Below are positions 35,150 to 41,010 of a stretch of 41,010 nt of DNA, piece after piece. Source of the stretch: Ligilactobacillus hayakitensis DSM 18933 = JCM 14209 (GTDB taxonomy: Bacteria; Bacillota; Bacilli; Lactobacillales; Lactobacillaceae); assembly GCF_000615845.1 (NCBI RefSeq), contig NZ_BAML01000012.1, positions 1-41,010 of the forward strand, in the 5' to 3' direction. The stretch's first letter is position 1. Each line of letters starts with the position of its first letter. The position numbers and the translations under genes are program-made. The notes beneath the pieces were generated by a model that was not told the origin of the DNA, did no database searches, and worked only from the letters and a program-made list of their open reading frames with translations.

Positions 35150-37203
35150 ATGAAAAATAAAGGAAATGGGATTATTCGACAAAGTTTATTTTACATTGTT
35201 GTTTTCCTAGGAATTATGGGTATGTTGTATTATCTATTTGGTGATAAGCAAAGTACACAAACCCAACAAATTCAATCTAGTCAATTTGTGACTGAGTTGA
35301 AGAAAAATAATGTTAAAGACTTTACCATGCAACCTTCAGGAAGCACTTATAAAGTAACGGGGACATACCGTCATGCTAAGAAGATTAAAGCAGATAGTTC
35401 ATTAGGTGCTTTAGCAGGGGGTACAGGTAAGGCGACAGCATTTACAACTAACGTCTTAACGAATGACGCAGCTGTTAAACAAATTCAAACTTATGCACAA
35501 AAAAATAATGTTAAAAATAATACTAAAGAAGAAGAATCAAGTAGTATTTGGATTCAATTATTATTGAATTTCTTACCATTAGTCTTTATTATTTTCTTCT
35601 TTTACATGATGATGGGACAAGCTGGTCAAGGAAACAAAGGCCCTCGTGGTTTATTTGGAAGCGCAAGTAGCAAAACTAAACCAGTTGATGGTTCTAAAAA
35701 TAAAGTTCGTTTCTCTGATGTAGCTGGTGCCGAAGAAGAAAAACAAGAATTGGTTGAAGTTGTTGAATTCTTACGTAATCCACGTAAGTTCGCAGCATTA
35801 GGCGCACGTATTCCAGCTGGGGTCTTATTAGAAGGACCTCCAGGAACTGGTAAAACTTTACTTGCTAAGGCCGTTGCCGGTGAAGCAGGTGTACCTTTCT
35901 TCTCAATTTCAGGTTCAGATTTCGTTGAAATGTTCGTTGGGGTTGGGGCATCTCGTGTTCGTGAATTATTCGAAAACGCTAAGAAATCAGCCCATCAATT
36001 ATCTTTATTGATGAAATTGATGCTGTGGGTCGTCGTCGTAGCAATAATGCTGGTGGCGGTGGGGGTCACGATGAACGTGAACAAACCCTTAACCAATTGT
36101 TAGTTGAAATGGATGGTTTCTCAGGTGATGAAGGAATCATCGTAATTGCAGCTACTAACCGTGCTGATGTGTTAGATCCTGCGCTTTTACGTCCAGGACG
36201 TTTTGACCGTAAGATTTTAGTTGGTCGTCCAGATGTTAAAGGCCGTGAAGCAATCTTGAAAGTTCACGCTAAAAACAAGCCACTTGCAGATGACGTTGAT
36301 TTAAAACTTATTGCCAAGCAAACACCAGGCTTTGTTGGGGCTGACCTTGAAAACTTGCTTAACGAAGCTGCTTTATTAGCTGCTCGCCGTGACAAAAAGG
36401 AAATTGATTTTTCTGATGTTTATGAAGCTGAAGATCGTGTAATTGCTGGTCCAGCTAAACGCGATAAAGTTATGAGCAAGCATCAACGTGAAACGGTTGC
36501 TTACCACGAAGCCGGACACGCAATCATTGGTTTAGTCTTAAACGAAGCGCGTACAGTTCATAAGGTAACGATTGTTCCACGTGGACGTGCTGGCGGTTAT
36601 GCAATTATGCTTCCTAAAGAAGATGAAATGATTGTTTCTAAGAAGAATTTCTTAGATCAAATTGCTGGTTTGATGGGTGGACGTGCCGCTGAAGAAATTA
36701 TCTTTGACCAACAATCATCTGGCGCTTCAAATGACTTCCAACAAGCAACTCAAATTGCCCGTGCAATGGTTACTCAATACGGGATGAGTGACAAATTAGG
36801 TCAAGTACAATATGAAGGGGATGCAAGCATTATGCCAGGTCAATATGCTGGAAATGCTCCATACTCAGAAAAAACTGCTGATTTAATTGATGAAGAAGTT
36901 AAGCGCATTACTGGTGAAGCGATGAAACAAGCACATGAAATCATCGAAAGCCACCGTGAGCAACATGAAGCAATTGCCAAAGCCTTGCTTGAATTCGAAA
37001 CACTTGATGAAAAACAAATTCTTAGCTTATTTAAGACTGGTAAGATGCCAGCAGCTAACGAAGATGAATTTCCTAGTGAAAAGGCAGCTACTTACGAAGA
37101 AACTAAGAAGGCTGCTGAGAAAAAAGAAGCGCAAAAGCAAGAAGAATTAGAAAATAATCAAGTTGTTACTTTTTATCCTAAAAAAGAAAACAATGAAGAA
37201 TAA
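35150..37203 (+). pseudogene. ftsH: ATP-dependent zinc metalloprotease FtsH, frameshifted as sequenced
   Basis: FtsH is a membrane-anchored AAA protease that degrades misfolded membrane proteins and regulators. Two helices (about 12-30 and 133-155) flank an extracytosolic domain; Walker A GPPGTGKT occupies 229-236. The frame then breaks after FENAKKSA (residue 281) at CCC of 35991-35993. Restoring CCCC gives [16 protein letters not shown], the invariant Walker B, and joins the second half, with the arginine-finger region RPGRFDRKI and zinc site HEAGH (in AYHEAGHAI). The repaired gene encodes 684 residues, the normal length. A break inside such a conserved gene, with all downstream codons intact, is more likely a sequence error than decay. 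Terminator at 37214-37243. Confidence 0.9.
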
Positions 37204-37213
37204 TTAAGTTTTC

Positions 37214-37243
37214 AAAGAACCAGTCAAATGCTGGTTCTTTTTT
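37214..37243 (+). terminator. intrinsic terminator after ftsH
   Basis: A perfect 10-bp stem AAAGAACCAG (37214-37223) pairs with CTGGTTCTTT (37231-37240) and is followed by T. Confidence 0.9.
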
Positions 37244-37306
37244 TAGGTTTAAAAATGATTACTATATACATTTAAGTTGCAATTTGTTAGTATTTTTTAT
37301 GTTATT

Positions 37307-37315
37307 TGTTATAAA
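37307..37315 (+). promoter_or_regulatory. extended -10 promoter of hslO
   Basis: TG-T-TATAAA (37307-37315) lies 34 bases before hslO, without a convincing -35. Confidence 0.5.
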
Positions 37316-37349
37316 ATAGACGTATATATATATTTGAGGAGTTAGAAAT

Positions 37350-38237
37350 ATGGCTGATTATTTAGTAAAAAGTTTAGTTTACGGTGGTCAACTACGTGCA
37401 TATGCCGTTGATGCGACAGAAACCGTAAAAAAAGCCCAAGAAATTCATGATACTTGGAGTGCGGCCTCTGCTGCATTTGGTCGTAGTTTAGTAGCAACGT
37501 TAATGATTGCTGCGGGTGAATTATCAGATGAAGAAAAAATGACAGTACGAATCAATGGTGATGGACCAATTGGCGGCATCGTGATTGATGGAAATGCGAA
37601 AGGGACAGTTAAAGGGTATGTCCAAAATCCGCATGTTCATTTGAAATTAAATGATAGTCACAAAATCGACGTTAAAGGTGCAGTTGGAACAAGTGGTTTT
37701 CTTTCAGTAACAAAAGATTTAGGCTTAAAGCAACCATTTACAGGGCAAGTGCCATTGGTTTCAGGTGAATTAGGAGAAGACTTCACTTACTACCTTGCCA
37801 AATCAGAACAAATTCCTTCTGCCGTTGGATTATCAGTTTTTGTTGAAGATGATAATTCAATTGGATCTGCTGGTGGATTCATTATTCAAGTTATGCCAGA
37901 TGCAACCGAAGAAGTTTTAAATGATTTAGAAAAGAAATTAGCACAACTTCCAATGGTTTCAGAAATGATGCATGAACAAAACAAGAGTCCTGAAGAAATC
38001 CTATTTGAAATCTTCCCTAAAGAAGAAGTGAAGATTTTAGATAAGATGCCGGTTGCTTATGAATGTGATTGTTCAAAGGATCGTTTTGCAACTGCCTTAG
38101 CAAGTCTTCCTAAAGAAGATATTCAAGAAATGATTGATAAAGATCACGGAGCAGAAGCTGTATGTCATTTCTGCGGTTCAAAATATCAATTTAACGAAGA
38201 AGAATTAACAACAATTATGCAAGACGCAAGAAATTAA
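37350..38237 (+). CDS. hslO: redox-regulated chaperone Hsp33
   Basis: This 295-residue cytosolic holdase is activated by oxidation. The N-terminal domain has VRINGDGPIGGIVIDGNAKG and VKGAVGTSGFLSVTKDLG. The C-terminal redox switch has the four zinc-binding cysteines in the expected arrangement, CxC at Cys239/Cys241 (CDCSKDR) and CxxC at Cys272/Cys275 (CHFCG). All four are present, so it should be redox-responsive. It starts after TGAGGAG. dus follows 14 bases on, and the ftsH-hslO-dus-lysS order is conserved in lactobacilli. Confidence 0.96.
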   Translation: MADYLVKSLVYGGQLRAYAVDATETVKKAQEIHDTWSAASAAFGRSLVATLMIAAGELSDEEKMTVRINGDGPIGGIVIDGNAKGTVKGYVQNPHVHLKLNDSHKIDVKGAVGTSGFLSVTKDLGLKQPFTGQVPLVSGELGEDFTYYLAKSEQIPSAVGLSVFVEDDNSIGSAGGFIIQVMPDATEEVLNDLEKKLAQLPMVSEMMHEQNKSPEEILFEIFPKEEVKILDKMPVAYECDCSKDRFATALASLPKEDIQEMIDKDHGAEAVCHFCGSKYQFNEEELTTIMQDARN

Positions 38238-38251
38238 TGGAGGAATAAAAT

Positions 38252-39244
38252 ATGGAATGGAAAATTGGAGATATTGTAATCCCCAATCAAGTTGTAGTAG
38301 CTCCGATGGCTGGGGTTACTAACGTTGCTTTCCGGATGATTGCACGTGAATTTGGCGCCGGAATGGTGGTCAACGAAATGATTTCTGACAAAGGAATCCA
38401 ATTTAGAAACAAAAAAACATTAGGGATGCTTCTAGTGGATCCAAGCGAGCATCCAGCAAGTATCCAAATTTTTGGTGGGAGTAAAGAAACATTAGTTGAA
38501 GCTGCCCAATTCGTAGCGGAAAATACTCGCACTGATATTATTGATATTAATATGGGTTGTCCTGTTCCTAAAGTTACTAAAACAGATGCTGGGGCTAAGT
38601 GGTTATTAGATCCAGATAAGGTTTATGAAATGGTTAAAGCTGTAAGTACATCTGTTGATAAACCTGTAACTGTTAAGATGAGAACAGGATGGGATGAAGA
38701 TCACATTTTAGCAGTGGAAAATGCTTTAGCAGCCCAAGAAGCAGGAGCAAGCGCATTAGCAATGCACGGACGTACTAGAAAACAACTTTATTCGGGTCAT
38801 TCTGACTGGGATTTATTGAAAAAAGTTGCAAGTAACTTAACTGAAATTCCATTTATTGGAAATGGGGATGTTAGAACTCCGCAAGATGCTAAGTACATGT
38901 TAGATGAAGTTGGTGCTGATGCTGTCATGGTTGGACGGGCAGCTTTAGGTAATCCATGGATTGTTAAACAAATCAACACATATCTTGAAACAGGGGAATT
39001 AATTGAAGAACCATCGCCTGAAGAAAAGATTAAAGTGGCTAAGGAACACCTAGGTCGTTTAGTAAACTTAAAAGGTGAAAAAATGGGACCAAGAGAATTC
39101 CGTTCACAAGCTGCATACTATCTAAAAGGAATTTCACGTTCAGCTCGCGTGAAAGCAGCTTTAAATGAAGCTGATACACAAGAAGAAATGATTAAGATTT
39201 TTGATGCATTTCTTGCTGATATCAAAGAACGTGAAGGCAAATAG
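38252..39244 (+). CDS. dusB: tRNA-dihydrouridine synthase (DusB-like)
   Basis: This 330-residue FMN-dependent enzyme reduces uridines in the tRNA D-loop. It opens with VVAPMAGVTNVAFRMIARE (the FMN-binding barrel start). The catalytic Cys103 lies in DINMGCPVPKV, the VKMRTGW and MHGRTRKQLYSGHSDW motifs contact FMN and tRNA, and IGNGDVRTPQDA and VGRAALGNPW complete the barrel; a helical C-terminal domain follows. The DusB subgroup is assigned from overall similarity and its place between hslO and lysS; which uridine it reduces is not certain. The ribosome-binding site is GGAGG, and it is cotranscribed with hslO. Confidence 0.94.
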   Translation: MEWKIGDIVIPNQVVVAPMAGVTNVAFRMIAREFGAGMVVNEMISDKGIQFRNKKTLGMLLVDPSEHPASIQIFGGSKETLVEAAQFVAENTRTDIIDINMGCPVPKVTKTDAGAKWLLDPDKVYEMVKAVSTSVDKPVTVKMRTGWDEDHILAVENALAAQEAGASALAMHGRTRKQLYSGHSDWDLLKKVASNLTEIPFIGNGDVRTPQDAKYMLDEVGADAVMVGRAALGNPWIVKQINTYLETGELIEEPSPEEKIKVAKEHLGRLVNLKGEKMGPREFRSQAAYYLKGISRSARVKAALNEADTQEEMIKIFDAFLADIKEREGK

Positions 39245-39269
39245 GATGAAATAAATCTAAGAGTCCTAG

Positions 39270-40826
<1,557 letters not shown>

Positions 40827-40832
40827 GAAATT

Positions 40833-40866
40833 AAGACAGAAGTAATTATGCTTCTGTCTTTTTTTT
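40833..40866 (+). terminator. intrinsic terminator after lysS
   Basis: A perfect 10-bp stem AAGACAGAAG (40833-40842) pairs with CTTCTGTCTT (40851-40860), followed by a run of eight T. Confidence 0.92.
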
Positions 40867-40896
40867 GTATACAAAAAAGAAGCTTAAAAACTAAGA

Positions 40897-40957
40897 AATA
40901 AAAAAATAAAAAAAATAAAAATTTTTTGTTGACGAAATAAAAAAACTCGTGTATATT
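40897..40957 (+). promoter_or_regulatory. strong promoter with A/T-rich upstream element at the right edge
   Basis: TTGACG (40929-40934), exactly 17 bases, TATATT (40952-40957), preceded by an almost pure A/T tract (40897-40928) like an UP element. This is one of the best-matched promoters in the window. The transcribed sequence (from about 40964) has no open frame before the edge. An rRNA operon often follows lysS in lactobacilli, and this could be its promoter; that is inference. Confidence 0.65.
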
Positions 40958-41010
40958 ATTTAAATGTTGCTGCTAGTCAGACAATTAAGTATTTAAAATT
41001 TGAAAATAAC

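Overview
This is an AT-rich Firmicutes chromosome segment (by eye about 35-38% GC) that I read as Lactobacillaceae, probably Lactobacillus in the narrow sense. The evidence is a phosphoketolase and an L-lactate dehydrogenase, a 249-residue esterase of the lactobacillar cinnamoyl-esterase type, and the block ldh / pth-mfd-flippase-rqcP-divIC-S1-tilS-hpt-ftsH-hslO-dus-lysS, whose order is familiar from that group. The genus is inference; no rRNA lies in the window.

Left part (1-13.4 kb): the edge of an unidentified gene, xfp under a promoter overlapped by a catabolite-response-like site, an alpha/beta esterase, a GntR/HutC regulator, galE, a HAD phosphatase, two membrane-transporter genes that are frameshifted as sequenced (EamA and AI-2E families), a PatB-type C-S lyase, gpmA, a zinc-ribbon/Q-N-rich membrane protein, an MscS channel and a GNAT enzyme. 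A gene-poor patch (13.38-13.89 kb) holds a 26-bp inverted repeat and a coding remnant.

Middle (13.9-24.7 kb): a small HTH protein, then an export cassette made of a MacB-like ABC ATPase-permease behind a double-palindrome operator, a TetR regulator, and two ABC half-exporters whose ATPase domains are asymmetric in the manner of LmrCD/BmrCD. Next come a 45-residue protein gene with its own promoter, a second GNAT enzyme, an unidentified multi-helix structured RNA of about 190 nt, a frameshifted amidohydrolase, lemA-htpX, and a CBS-domain protein of the CbpB type.

Right part (24.8-41 kb): ldh and pth-mfd diverge from back-to-back extended -10 promoters, and the pth leader carries an intrinsic terminator. 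The housekeeping run follows, covering translation quality control (pth, rqcP), repair (mfd), envelope and division (flippase, divIC), tRNA modification (tilS, dus), purine salvage (hpt), proteolysis and chaperone functions (ftsH, hslO) and lysS. The window ends just after a strong consensus promoter with an A/T-rich upstream element, possibly that of an rRNA operon.

Two points deserve most attention. First, the structured RNA at 21302-21492 matches no family I recognise. Second, four genes (EamA, AI-2E, amidohydrolase, ftsH) each carry one -1 frameshift, and each can be repaired by lengthening a GGG/CCC run to four. That pattern suggests a sequencing artefact more than gene decay, above all for ftsH.
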